A DNA stretch of 64,000 nt from Deltaproteobacteria bacterium (GCA_020444075.1 JAHLLR010000009.1:41997-105996); one strand, 5' to 3'. Positions 1 to 8,258 are shown, numbered from the stretch's first letter. Made by a program: numbers and translations. Notes: generated from the sequence alone by a model not told the origin.

Positions 1-458
1 CCGCAGCCGACGGTGCCGATCATCGCGCCCGATTCATCCAAAAGCGGTGCCTTGTGGACGTCCAGAACCAGATATTGCCCGCGAACCAGCCCGTCCTCCA
101 CAAATCGCATGGCTTTTTGCTTGGCTTTAACGATCTCGTCTGAGTTTTCACACACTTCGCCAAACGTATGGCGCTGTCCGTTCGCCCGCTCCATATCCGC
201 AAAGTAGACATCATTTTTGCCAACCACCGCCTCAGGGCTCTCGCACATGAGCAGTCGCTGGCACAAGGCCCGGTTGGCGAACAGGTAGCGGTTGTCCATA
301 TCCTTGGCCCAGATCATATCCGGAGCATTATCGGCAATGCGCCGGATCAGCTTGGCCAACGCATCGTAATCCGTCTGCTGCCGGGCAACCGACCTGGCAA
401 GTTGCATGTTTTCCGCCTCGAGGGTTAGAATCCGCTTCAACAACTCATCTCGACTCAT
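1..458 (-). CDS. PAS-domain sensor protein, N-terminal part (runs off the window)
   Basis: About 152 N-terminal residues are visible and the frame stays open to the window edge, so the gene is truncated by the window and not broken. Residues ~1-30 look like a short coiled coil (MSRDELLKRILTLEAEN...). They are followed by a PAS fold with the signature DNAPDMIWAKDMDNRYLFAN, which resembles PAS domains of sensor histidine kinases and diguanylate cyclases. No output domain is visible, so its class is unknown. I chose the ATG at 458 because GGAAAG lies just upstream. An in-frame ATG at 476 is also possible. It lies 61 bp downstream of the DUF294 gene on the same strand and may be co-transcribed with it. 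Confidence 0.8.
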   Translation of the reverse strand, partial: MSRDELLKRILTLEAENMQLARSVARQQTDYDALAKLIRRIADNAPDMIWAKDMDNRYLFANRALCQRLLMCESPEAVVGKNDVYFADMERANGQRHTFGEVCENSDEIVKAKQKAMRFVEDGLVRGQYLVLDVHKAPLLDESGAMIGTVGC

Positions 459-519
459 CGTCTTTCCTGGTGCCATGTCATCCCCGCTCTGCTGGATAGT
501 GCCTAACCGACGCTGCCGT

Positions 520-2850
520 TCAGGCGATGCCGATAAATTCGAAATTCATTTTGGATTGAAACTTTTCTACCCGTTTGAAAATTTCCTTCAGCATGGTTTG
601 TTCGATATGGGTCAGTTTTTTGGGATTGATGTAGTTGTCCGGCTTTTTATTGTCGTCCATGACCGCGGTGATCTGCCGGACAAACCGAAGCTGCATGAGA
701 AAGCTGTAGGCCTTTTCCAACTCTTCATATTCCTGAAGAGAAATAATTTTCTTGATCCTGAGTTGATCGAGCCGTTCCAATGTATTGGTTTCATCGATCC
801 TGTTTTTGAGAGCATACACCCGCGCAAAATCAACAATGGGGGTCATGGCACTTTTAATGTCGAATGCATTGCGATGCAGGCCTTTGGATTCAACAACAAA
901 GTTGCGGAAGAATCCGATGGGCGGCTTAAAATTTAGGGCATTTTCGGTCATGTGCCGGAAAAACCCGGACCACCCGTCAAGAGAGCCGAACAGATGCCGC
1001 CGTAATTCGTCAATCAGCGAGTCTTCTCCAAAACCACATCGAAAATCAAAGAAAATACTGGCTTGAAGGAGGTCTTCAGCTTCGGCAGCGTGAATCCAAT
1101 CGTTGAAGTAGGTCTTCCATTGGCTGAGGGGTTGACACCACTGTGGATTTTTGGCCATGACATCGCCGGTACAAAAATCATAGCCGGCCTGGTTCAACAA
1201 GGTGCAGGCGATGTCCCCGAACTTTCGAAAATAGCCGTGAACCGCTTCTGCGGCAGCGGGGGATGGATTCTGATAAATGATGGCGTTGTCCTGATCGGTC
1301 TTAAGCGTCTGCTCCCGCCGCCCTTCACTGCCCATGATCATGAACACGAACGGCACCGGCGGAGGCCCCATTTCATCCAGGGTCATGGACATGAGCTTGT
1401 TCAAAATCGTGTCGGACACCGTCGTGATAAAGCGGGTCACGTTTCTGGCTGTGGCCCCGTTGTGGATCAAGCTACGCACCAGTCCGGCCAGCTGAAGGTG
1501 CTTATCAATAATCTTATCCATGCTGGGCGCAAGCTGAATCTCGCGAAGTAAAAACATCGGGGACTGTCCCTGATAGGTTAGAATATCCTTGGTGGACAGC
1601 ATGCCGATGATGTTTTCGTTCAGGTCTACCACACCCACATGCTGAAAATCCTCCTCCATCATGGTCATCATGGCCTCGAACACCAGGGCTTTTTCTGAAA
1701 TCGTTCGAAGCGGCGCGGACATGATACTGGCCACTGGCTCGTCGACGGGATATCCGCGCGCAATTACCTTTCGGGCAAAATCCTTTTCGGTGACGATACC
1801 CATTTGATCGGGATCGGTGGAACGGATAAAGGCATAACTGCTCTTCTGGCGTGCCATGGAAATAGCGGCATCCCGGATGGATACATCGGCGTCACAGAAT
1901 ACGGGATTGCGTGAGTAGATCTGAGACAGGGGTTGATTAAAAAACTGAAGGCTGTCTTCTTTGGGCTGCAGGGTTTTGGCAATAATCGCCGCATACGATC
2001 GGCTGAGCATCCGTTTCCCGAAGGTATCGGAAAAAAAATCAGAGAAGGAACTGTTTTTTTGGCAGATATCGAAAAACACCTGACTGGGCAGCAGACAAAA
2101 TGCGGAATCTTCAACCACCTCCAGGGTGCGTACGGCCAGCCCGTCATTTAAAAGCATGGAAATGCCGCCATAAATATCCCCTTCGGAAAGAAGCCCCCGC
2201 ATGGTCTTCTCACCGTTTTCTTCATAATACCGCTCTGCGGCACCTTTCTGAAGAATGTACAGATAGCCGACCCGGGTTTTTCCCTGGACAAACAGGACGG
2301 TTCCTTTTGGAAAGGAAACGCGTGAGAGTGCTCCGGCAGCGCGCTCGATCTCTTCTTCCGTCAGAAAGGTGAAAGGATCGATACCGGACAAAAAGAGGCG
2401 CGCCTGACCGGCCCGGGTAATGGCGTCCAAGGATGTATCAAAAATGTTCTGACTGAAATTGGACAGAAAATATTCATAAAAAGCCTTGTTTTTTGTGCAT
2501 ATCTCCATAATGACGCTGTCAGGGATCGAAATGGCATCCACATCGGTATCGGCTATCGTCGTCCTCAGGGAAATACCTGCGTTGAGCATCACCGATATCC
2601 CGCCGAAGACTTCGCCCTTTTTAATGTATCCGGCGAGTTCCGGTTGCCCCTTCTCCTCCTGATATAGTGAGAGTTGGCCCCTCCTGATAACCAGCACATT
2701 CTCGATTCGGGTTTTTCCCTGAACCGAAACCGGATGCCCTTTGGAAAGGTGGATGAAGGCGGATTTGGATACCACCCAGTCCAGTTCATCCTTGGTGAGA
2801 AAGGAGAAATGGGGCATTGCGGAAAGAAAGCGAAAGATGTCCGGTTTCAT
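520..2850 (-). CDS. Double cyclic-nucleotide-binding / CBS / DUF294 putative nucleotidyltransferase
   Basis: The 776-residue protein has four parts: two Crp-like cyclic-nucleotide-binding folds (~8-125 and ~150-270, each with an FGGIS or YGGIS turn), a CBS pair (~310-425) and a DUF294 nucleotidyltransferase-like domain with its helical C-terminal extension (~455-776). The motif GSEGRREQTLKTDQDNA matches the GSxGRxEQ...DxDN signature of that superfamily. Family members are thought to be nucleotide-sensing regulators related to GlnD/GlnE, and the substrate is unknown. Elsewhere these genes often sit near acetate transport or a 3'-5' exonuclease, neither of which is here. The ATG at 2850 follows AAGGA at good spacing. 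No membrane segment or signal peptide is seen, so it is probably cytosolic. Confidence 0.88.
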   Translation of the reverse strand: MKPDIFRFLSAMPHFSFLTKDELDWVVSKSAFIHLSKGHPVSVQGKTRIENVLVIRRGQLSLYQEEKGQPELAGYIKKGEVFGGISVMLNAGISLRTTIADTDVDAISIPDSVIMEICTKNKAFYEYFLSNFSQNIFDTSLDAITRAGQARLFLSGIDPFTFLTEEEIERAAGALSRVSFPKGTVLFVQGKTRVGYLYILQKGAAERYYEENGEKTMRGLLSEGDIYGGISMLLNDGLAVRTLEVVEDSAFCLLPSQVFFDICQKNSSFSDFFSDTFGKRMLSRSYAAIIAKTLQPKEDSLQFFNQPLSQIYSRNPVFCDADVSIRDAAISMARQKSSYAFIRSTDPDQMGIVTEKDFARKVIARGYPVDEPVASIMSAPLRTISEKALVFEAMMTMMEEDFQHVGVVDLNENIIGMLSTKDILTYQGQSPMFLLREIQLAPSMDKIIDKHLQLAGLVRSLIHNGATARNVTRFITTVSDTILNKLMSMTLDEMGPPPVPFVFMIMGSEGRREQTLKTDQDNAIIYQNPSPAAAEAVHGYFRKFGDIACTLLNQAGYDFCTGDVMAKNPQWCQPLSQWKTYFNDWIHAAEAEDLLQASIFFDFRCGFGEDSLIDELRRHLFGSLDGWSGFFRHMTENALNFKPPIGFFRNFVVESKGLHRNAFDIKSAMTPIVDFARVYALKNRIDETNTLERLDQLRIKKIISLQEYEELEKAYSFLMQLRFVRQITAVMDDNKKPDNYINPKKLTHIEQTMLKEIFKRVEKFQSKMNFEFIGIA

Positions 2851-3030
2851 CGGGTCATCCTTTTGGAAAAAAGAAAAGGTCGCTGAGCAGCTCTGAGGTA
2901 TTTTTTTTTGTCAGCAGTCCACTATCCGAATCCCTGGCCGACATTGAAGACAATTAAACCATCAACCCCTGTCAATGTCAACTTTCGGCTACTGTGATAT
3001 CATTTTATTCAAGGATGTTATACAATATTT

Positions 3031-3060
3031 GCGCCATCTGCGGGAAGGGTCAGATGGCGC
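3031..3060 (-). terminator. Perfect 10-bp inverted repeat downstream of the Mrp gene
   Basis: GCGCCATCTG and CAGATGGCGC flank a 10-nt loop, 38 bp past the Mrp stop codon. On the minus strand the stem is followed by AAATATTG, which is not a good U tract. It may therefore be a weak terminator or an mRNA 3'-end stabiliser. Confidence 0.4.
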
Positions 3061-3097
3061 CGGGAGGGATGGCCATTTGCTCAGATCCGGGGGGGAG

Positions 3098-3940
3098 TTA
3101 AAGCAGTCGGGCCATTTTCTGGGCGACGGACCTGAAAGCTTCAGAAACCGGGGAATCCTTGTGCTGCTGCTGATAGGAGACGCCGGCATCGCCGCACTCC
3201 ACCATTTTCTGATCGAAGGGAATTTTCCCGAGGAAAGGAATACCGGTGGCCATGGCGGTTTTTTCCCCGCCGCCGGATCCGAAAAGATCGATGACCGACT
3301 GGCAGTGGGGGCAGGCGAACCCGCTCATATTTTCAATGATCCCGAAAATTTCCATCTTGACAATTTTGCAGAAATTGATTGATTTTCTGACATCCGCAAG
3401 GGACACTTCCTGGGGGGTGGTAACAATGATGGCCTTGGCATCGGAAATAGTCTGAGCCACGGTCAGCGGCTCATCACCGGTTCCAGGAGGGGCATCGATG
3501 AGCAGGAAATCAAGGTCACCCCATTCCACATCTCCAATAAACTGTTGGATGGCGGAATATTTCACCGGACCTCGCCAGATGATGGCTTCATCTTTGGTGG
3601 GCGTCAGGGCCTCGATGGAAACGGCGCCCAGGTTCTTCGAATAGCGCATGGGGGTCAGTTTCCGGTTGGGACCCAGATCAAGCATTCCGGAAAGTCCCAG
3701 CATTCTGGGCACATCGGGACCATGAAGGTCCACATCCATGATTCCCACCTTATGGCCCATGCCGGCCAGGGTCAGCGACAAATTCACGGAAGTGCTGGTT
3801 TTTCCGACGCCTCCCTTGCCGCTCATAATGATAAATTTATGTTTGATGCGCCCCAATGCCCCCTTGATATCGGCGTCTCTTTTGGCCTGAGGATTGGTCT
3901 GCTGCTTCGCTGTTTCCATACTACTTTGAATTTGTACCAT
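3098..3940 (-). CDS. Mrp/NBP35-family P-loop ATPase, Fe-S carrier
   Basis: The 280-residue protein carries the deviant Walker A motif SGKGGVGKT (residues 40-48), the switch region DVDLHGPDVPRMLG, the DAPPGTGDE motif and a late CPHC pair in FACPHCQSVIDLFG. These are the hallmarks of the Mrp/ApbC/NBP35 branch of the MinD/ParA fold, which carries or assembles Fe-S clusters in the cytosol. The two cysteines are where such dimers bind a bridging 4Fe-4S cluster. The short leader (residues 1-35) is rich in Gln and Lys and has no ferredoxin domain. The start at 3940 has GGGGAG upstream. A DUF134 regulator lies just upstream in the same orientation, a pairing I recall from other anaerobes. Confidence 0.93.
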   Translation of the reverse strand: MVQIQSSMETAKQQTNPQAKRDADIKGALGRIKHKFIIMSGKGGVGKTSTSVNLSLTLAGMGHKVGIMDVDLHGPDVPRMLGLSGMLDLGPNRKLTPMRYSKNLGAVSIEALTPTKDEAIIWRGPVKYSAIQQFIGDVEWGDLDFLLIDAPPGTGDEPLTVAQTISDAKAIIVTTPQEVSLADVRKSINFCKIVKMEIFGIIENMSGFACPHCQSVIDLFGSGGGEKTAMATGIPFLGKIPFDQKMVECGDAGVSYQQQHKDSPVSEAFRSVAQKMARLL

Positions 3941-4052
3941 AGTTTTATCTCCCCATCGGCTTTTCCGCCAATGGCCATTCTCAAGACCGACATCCGGCGG
4001 GTGCTTTCAGGAGGCGCTTCAGTCGAAAGCCCCTCGGAACCGGTCCGATCAA

Positions 4053-4469
4053 TTACTCACTCAGGAAACGGTGGAAGTCATCCTGCCCGCATCCGGGGCA
4101 TTTTTCCGGCCGACCCGTACCCAGCGGCTCATCCCACTGAAGTTGGCATTTTCGACAAATAAACTGGCGCTTCTCTTCGACCATTTTGTAGTTTCCACCA
4201 TCGATTTTGATGGCTTTTCCGTTGATCAGTGCATCAGCTACCGTTTGCCTCGCCTTGTGGAGGATTCGACCGAATGTCGCCCGTGAAACTCCCATACACT
4301 GCCCGGAATCCTCGTGGGACAATCCATCCAGATCGGCAAGCCTGAGCGCTTCCCGTTCATCTACTGTAAGACACACCTCTTCAAGGTCAACCATGGGGAT
4401 GCCCCGAGGTTTGAAAAAGCTGATTTTTGGATTGAATGCCACGAGTCGGTCTTTTCTGGGTCTTCCCAT
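4053..4469 (-). CDS. DUF134 family DNA-binding protein with C-terminal zinc ribbon
   Basis: The 138-residue protein starts MGRPRKDR and keeps the DUF134 layout. A sigma-like helix-turn-helix at ~35-85 (EREALRLADLDGLSHEDSG, then MGVSRATFGRIL) is followed by a zinc ribbon at ~105-135 with CRKCQLQW and CPGCGQ. It is probably a transcriptional regulator. The family is frequent in anaerobes and often adjoins Mrp-type ATPases or nitrogenase-cofactor-like proteins, and here it directly precedes the Mrp gene. The start codon follows a perfect GGAGG. Targets cannot be told from the sequence. Confidence 0.88.
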   Translation of the reverse strand: MGRPRKDRLVAFNPKISFFKPRGIPMVDLEEVCLTVDEREALRLADLDGLSHEDSGQCMGVSRATFGRILHKARQTVADALINGKAIKIDGGNYKMVEEKRQFICRKCQLQWDEPLGTGRPEKCPGCGQDDFHRFLSE

Positions 4470-4528
4470 AAATCCTCCAATATAGCATATACTCGGTTAA
4501 GATCGGTTATTCTTTCCGCCTTAGGCTG

Positions 4529-4651
4529 TCAAGCCAATTCTCCACGGCGGCTAAGGTTTTCAATGGGCGAGAGCGGTACATGATGACGGCAACTTTCAAA
4601 GCCGTCAATGTGGTGGTGTTTATTTTCAACCAGGCGGAAGTGACCGTGCAC
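4529..4651 (-). other. Histidine-rich 40-codon open frame or gene remnant
   Basis: Between the membrane-protein gene and DUF134 there is a GTG-initiated frame of 40 codons reading VHGHFRLVENKHHHIDGFES and then a segment containing CRHHVPLSP. Seven of the 40 residues are His. There is no ribosome site before the GTG. The frame is the same as that of the upstream membrane gene, but two stop codons separate them. An inverted repeat (TGACGGC / GCCGTCA, 4584-4607) lies inside it. It could be a small metal-binding peptide, a decayed gene end, or chance. Confidence 0.2.
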
Positions 4652-4666
4652 GCTGAGCTATTCGAA

Positions 4667-5116
4667 TCAGCGGGAACGATTGGGACCGGCGTTCGAGCCA
4701 GGAATCTCCGGCGGTTCCATTTTGGGGTTGACCCGGGTAAAATACTCACGGGAATCTTTAACGAAAAGCCAGTAGGTGCCCACGATCGCACACAACACCA
4801 CAGTCACGCAGAGCATGGTTGAAATTTTATTATGGGGAGTAACGAAATAATAGAAAAAATCATTGAGAACAATAAAAAGGTTACCCACCACCACCAGTGC
4901 CCTGGCCCATTTTTTAATTAATAAATGGAGTAAACATAGACTAAGGCTGACAACCGCCATCTTCATTATATCTTTGTCCGAACCCGCTACCGCATCCTTG
5001 GCCCAGAAAAGCGAATAGATAAAGATTGGATGGCAAATCCAGGCCAGCATCAGGATGGCGAAGCTTTTTTTAAAACTGGCGGGAGATTCGATGAAACGGG
5101 CAATGTAATCATTCAT
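4667..5116 (-). CDS. Small multi-pass membrane protein of unknown function
   Basis: The product is 149 residues with four probable transmembrane helices: FAILMLAWICHPIFIYSLFW, the VVSLSLCLLHLLI region, the ALVVVGNLFIVLNDFFYYFV region and the TMLCVTVVLCAIVGTYWLF region. A hydrophilic Pro/Asn-rich tail follows. I do not recognise the family. No catalytic or metal-binding motif stands out. The ATG at 5116 has no strong ribosome site. It lies between the LysM-protein gene and DUF134 on the same strand, and nothing in that context gives a function. Confidence 0.7.
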   Translation of the reverse strand: MNDYIARFIESPASFKKSFAILMLAWICHPIFIYSLFWAKDAVAGSDKDIMKMAVVSLSLCLLHLLIKKWARALVVVGNLFIVLNDFFYYFVTPHNKISTMLCVTVVLCAIVGTYWLFVKDSREYFTRVNPKMEPPEIPGSNAGPNRSR

Positions 5117-5178
5117 GGAACGCTATTTTTCTCCATCGGGTTAACATCGCTGGGGAGATAGGCGGCAGGGGGGTGCAT

Positions 5179-5868
5179 TCAATCGTCCGGTGAACTCACC
5201 GTAAGCGTCTGCCCCACATGGATCACCGTCTTTTCAGTCAATTTATTGATGGATCTCAGTTTTTCCACCGACAGGTTGTACCGCCGGCTGATGCTGAAGA
5301 GGGTATCTCCGGCAACCACGGTGTGGGTCTTCACCGTTACCGCCGCCTTTTTAACCGGCGATGGAGTGGCCGGTGCAACCGGCGCTGCGGGCACCTTTTC
5401 AAGACTGCCTACCTTTTTCAAGGTTTCATCGGTTTTCTTTTGCAGGGCATCCAGACTCATTGCCAGGTGATCCATCCTCAGAGACATGGATGCTTCCGAT
5501 CGATCGAATCGGGTTTTAAACGTTTCAAAAGACTTGGCCTGCTCCCAGATGCGGGTGACCTTTTCATCCACCCCATCGACCTTTTCGAGCCGCTGTTCCA
5601 ACTGTTCAATTTTTTGTTCCAGTGCGCTGATGCGCGCCAGATCAGTGGATTCGTTGATGTTAGAAAAAAGCAGCAACACCAGCAGTACGACACCGGCGAC
5701 AACGGCGATGCCTATCCCCCAGTAAAGATAACGTACCGGGTTGCCGGAAAGAATGGCCGCTTTCTTCAACCCTTTTTCCTTAAATGATGAATAGCCGTCA
5801 TCTTCGTAATAGGGATCGCTTTTCTCTGGATTGGCGACTTCGCCACCACCCGTATCTTTCCACTTCAT
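5179..5868 (-). CDS. Membrane-anchored coiled-coil protein with C-terminal LysM domain
   Basis: The 229-residue protein has a charged cytosolic N-terminus (~45 residues), one transmembrane helix (YLYWGIGIAVVAGVVLLVLL, ~47-70), a periplasmic coiled coil (~76-150, with the repeated pattern LEQKIEQLEQRLEKVD), an Ala/Pro linker and one LysM domain at ~182-229 (VVAGDTLFSISRRY...IHVGQTL). LysM binds peptidoglycan or GlcNAc polymers, so the protein probably links the inner membrane to the cell wall. No enzymatic domain is present. The start follows GGAGG with 7-nt spacing. A sigma70-like promoter lies about 70 bp upstream. Confidence 0.85.
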   Translation of the reverse strand: MKWKDTGGGEVANPEKSDPYYEDDGYSSFKEKGLKKAAILSGNPVRYLYWGIGIAVVAGVVLLVLLLFSNINESTDLARISALEQKIEQLEQRLEKVDGVDEKVTRIWEQAKSFETFKTRFDRSEASMSLRMDHLAMSLDALQKKTDETLKKVGSLEKVPAAPVAPATPSPVKKAAVTVKTHTVVAGDTLFSISRRYNLSVEKLRSINKLTEKTVIHVGQTLTVSSPDD

Positions 5869-5936
5869 TGCCGTGCCTCCACAGCGTTCGTTGACCTGAT
5901 TGTGAGGGTTTAATAAATGCCCAATGAATTTACCTC

Positions 5937-5966
5937 TCTATAAACCAAAAGGGTAATTGACATCAA
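5937..5966 (-). promoter_or_regulatory. Sigma70-like promoter for the LysM gene
   Basis: On the minus strand TTGATG (5966-5961) and TATAGA (5942-5937) are separated by 18 bp, about 70 bp upstream of the LysM start codon. The assignment rests on consensus match only. Confidence 0.4.
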
Positions 5967-6222
5967 CCCCAATTCCATTGTTTTTAGCTGACCGAAACCA
6001 TCGCACCGATTATGCCGGCAACTCTCCCGGCACGGAAAGCTATCCGCATAGATGCTTCAGGTGCCCTGCATATAATATCGGTTCATGATTTTTTACAAAA
6101 TCCATAAAGGTGGACCGAAATCATTTCACCGGTCGTTCCTGCCCTTGAAAAAATGCGGGAAGGTTTTGCCTTTCGGTGCATAAAAATCATACCTTTTCCC
6201 GAATAACGAGTCGTGCCCGTAT

Positions 6223-6250
6223 TGACCTGTCCACGCATTTCAATTATGGT
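6223..6250 (+). promoter_or_regulatory. Sigma70-like promoter for the 85-residue protein and M29 peptidase genes
   Basis: TTGACC and TATGGT are spaced by 16 bp, 39 bp upstream of the chosen start at 6289. Its position also argues against the upstream ATG at 6247, which would overlap the -10 element. Confidence 0.4.
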
Positions 6251-6288
6251 TGGTGCATCTTTTTCCTTTTAACCTGCAGGGAACACTG

Positions 6289-6546
6289 ATGGCAGACCAC
6301 TCACACCGCTTTATCGAAGATTTCGATGGATTTGTCGGATTCGGCCTCAACCGTGAATCCGACATGGATGCTGTGACCTACTATCTCCAGAAATTCTCGG
6401 ATGACCAGTTGATGGCCCTGCTCCGAAAACGGCTAACGGATGAAGATCGTCAGGCCATCTTTGATTTGCTTTCAGGTCTGTTGCGAAAGCACCTCACGGA
6501 ACCGGAATACCATCGGTATTTTTTGAAAGACCATCCCACCCAGTGA
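6289..6546 (+). CDS. Small conserved-looking cytosolic protein, function unknown
   Basis: This is an 85-residue acidic, helical protein (MADHSHRFIEDFDGFVGFGL...) without membrane segments, cysteines or a recognisable motif. I chose the ATG at 6289 because AGGGA precedes it at 7-nt spacing. An upstream in-frame extension would start within a promoter-like element. The gene ends 15 bp before the M29 aminopeptidase gene and is almost certainly co-transcribed with it, so a role as a partner of the peptidase is possible but unsupported by any motif. Confidence 0.65.
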   Translation: MADHSHRFIEDFDGFVGFGLNRESDMDAVTYYLQKFSDDQLMALLRKRLTDEDRQAIFDLLSGLLRKHLTEPEYHRYFLKDHPTQ

Positions 6547-6561
6547 CCACAGGGAAAAGAG

Positions 6562-7761
6562 ATGCTCACCGACACCCAATTGAAACGTTACGCCGACGTC
6601 TTGCTGTGGGGACTTACAACCGCACGCAGCAAGCCCTTTAAAAAAGGCGAGGTGGTCTTGGTCCGTTTCAACCTGGATGCCATTCGCCTGGCGGAAATCC
6701 TTGAAAGCCGGATAATGGAAATGGGCTTGAACCCGGTGCGCCGCATGAACCCGACCCCGGTGATGGAAAAGAATTTCTTTGGTCTGGCCAACCGCCGGCA
6801 ACTGGTTTTTGACCCACCCGGGGAAGCGGAGCTTTACCGAAATCTCAATGGTTCCATTTTCCTCCACGCCCCGGCGTCGATAACCCATTTGAGCACCATC
6901 GACCCGAAAAAAATCAGCCGGTTCACCCTTTCCAAAAAATTTTTGCGGGATATCCTGGAAGAGCGCGAACAGGCCGGACTTTTCAGTTGGACCCTGTGTA
7001 TGCTTCCCACTACTGAACTGGCCCACCATGCCGGCTTAAGCGATGGAGACTATGCCAAACAAATCGTCAACGCCTGTTTCTTAAACCGACGCGATCCGGT
7101 TGAACAATGGAAAGGGGTGTTTAAAAATGCCGCGGAAATTAAACGGTGGCTGAACAGCATGGCGGTAAAATACTACCATGTCGAGTCTGCCAGGGCTGAT
7201 CTAAAAATCACCCCGGGCGAAAAGAGACAATGGATCGGCATCTCGGGCCACAACATCCCCAGTTTTGAGTTGTTTGTTTCTCCGGACTGGCGCGGGACCA
7301 GCGGGTTGTATTATGCCGATCAGCCCTCCTATCGCAGCGGGAATCTGGTCAAAGGCGTGCAGCTGACCTTCAAAAAGGGGGTGGCTGTGACCGTTAAGGC
7401 CGAATCCGGAATCGAATTCGTGAAAAAACAGCTGAATATGGACCGAGGCGCCTCCCGGCTCGGTGAATTCTCTCTGACCGACAAACGCTTTTCAAAGATC
7501 AGCCGCTTTATGGCCAACACCCTGTTCGATGAAAATTTCGGCGGCCGTTGGGGAAACTGTCATGTGGCTCTCGGCGCCAGCTATGCCGATACCTACAGCG
7601 GAAATGTGCAATCACTCACCAAAGAAAAAAAGACCCGACTGGGGTTCAACGATTCGGCGCTTCACTGGGACCTGGTTAACACCGAAAAGAAGCGGGTGGT
7701 GGCACACCTGATCGACGGTCGCCGGACGACCATCTATGAAAACGGGTGTTTTACTTTTTAG
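6562..7761 (+). CDS. M29-family metallo-aminopeptidase
   Basis: The 399-residue protein is the usual length for the thermophilic-type M29 aminopeptidases (AmpS/AmpT, PepS), cytosolic enzymes that remove N-terminal residues using two metal ions. The metal and catalytic residues appear in the expected C-terminal order: Glu in SGIEF, Glu302 in LGE, His334 in HVALG, Tyr345 in SYADTY, and His368 with Asp370 in ALHWD. No signal peptide is present. The gene follows the 85-residue gene with a 15-bp gap and ends 16 bp from the convergent response-regulator gene. No hairpin terminator is seen in that gap. Confidence 0.85.
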   Translation: MLTDTQLKRYADVLLWGLTTARSKPFKKGEVVLVRFNLDAIRLAEILESRIMEMGLNPVRRMNPTPVMEKNFFGLANRRQLVFDPPGEAELYRNLNGSIFLHAPASITHLSTIDPKKISRFTLSKKFLRDILEEREQAGLFSWTLCMLPTTELAHHAGLSDGDYAKQIVNACFLNRRDPVEQWKGVFKNAAEIKRWLNSMAVKYYHVESARADLKITPGEKRQWIGISGHNIPSFELFVSPDWRGTSGLYYADQPSYRSGNLVKGVQLTFKKGVAVTVKAESGIEFVKKQLNMDRGASRLGEFSLTDKRFSKISRFMANTLFDENFGGRWGNCHVALGASYADTYSGNVQSLTKEKKTRLGFNDSALHWDLVNTEKKRVVAHLIDGRRTTIYENGCFTF

Positions 7762-7777
7762 GCTGCAAAATGCCTGT

Positions 7778-8131
7778 TCATGATGCCCGCGAAGTCAGGG
7801 ATTTGGCGGTTTCCATGAGGCGATCGAGTTGAAAGGGTTTGGGCAGGACCCGATCGAACATGTGGCTGGTCAGCTTCCACGGTGTGCCGGACATCCCGAT
7901 GACCGGCGTGCGATGCCGCTGTGAATGACGGATGTGCTCGACGACCCGGTTGCCGTCCGTTTCCGGCATGCAGACGTCGGTGATGACCAGATCGTAACTG
8001 CCCGCGTCGAACTTATCAATCCCCTTCCTGCCGTTTTCTGCCGTTTCCACCGAATAATTTATTCGCTGAAGGGCTTGCTCGACGAGTTTGAGAATCATCC
8101 GTTCATCATCAATCACCAAAACCTTGCACAT
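7778..8131 (-). CDS. Single-domain (CheY-like) response regulator
   Basis: The 117-residue protein is a receiver domain alone. The acidic pair is at residues 8-9 (VIDDE), the phosphoacceptor is Asp52 (VITDVCMPETDG), the switch Ser is Ser81 (GMSGTP) and the conserved Lys is Lys98 (LPKPF). There is no output domain, so it must act through protein contacts or phosphorelay. No kinase gene adjoins it. The ATG at 8131 has AGGT upstream. The upstream DNA has a perfect -35 box and a phased pair of 9-bp repeats, described separately, which suggests activator-dependent expression. Confidence 0.92.
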   Translation of the reverse strand: MCKVLVIDDERMILKLVEQALQRINYSVETAENGRKGIDKFDAGSYDLVITDVCMPETDGNRVVEHIRHSQRHRTPVIGMSGTPWKLTSHMFDRVLPKPFQLDRLMETAKSLTSRAS

Positions 8132-8185
8132 GGGCGATACCTGAATTGGAGTTTTTCATTTTTTGGAGTGGATCGGATTGATCCG

Positions 8186-8214
8186 TTCCTAACCCAACAG
8201 GTAACCTTTGTCAA
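8186..8214 (-). promoter_or_regulatory. Promoter of the response-regulator gene
   Basis: On the minus strand a perfect TTGACA (8214-8209) is followed after 17 bp by TAGGAA (8191-8186), a poor -10. A perfect -35 with a weak -10 and adjacent repeats is consistent with an activated promoter. Just downstream, around the expected start site, lies the inverted repeat GGATC-N5-GATCC (8170-8184). Confidence 0.5.
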
Positions 8215-8218
8215 CATC

Positions 8219-8258
8219 ATATGGTATCTTTTAATCGTCCAAAGACAATATATGGTAT
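8219..8258 (-). promoter_or_regulatory. Tandem ATACCATAT repeats, candidate activator sites
   Basis: On the minus strand ATACCATAT occurs twice, at 8258-8250 and 8227-8219. The copies are 31 bp apart, about three helical turns, and the proximal copy ends 4 bp before the -35 box. The two sites would therefore lie on the same DNA face next to RNA polymerase. No regulator is identified. Confidence 0.45.

Larger units (their letters stand above)
5869..6288. other. Divergent intergenic region of about 420 bp
   Basis: This spacer separates the minus-strand LysM gene from the plus-strand 85-residue gene. It holds a candidate promoter for each side, listed separately, and a small inverted repeat (TGCCGG / CCGGCA near 6014-6033) without a U tract. 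I see no coding signal in any frame. Confidence 0.6.
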
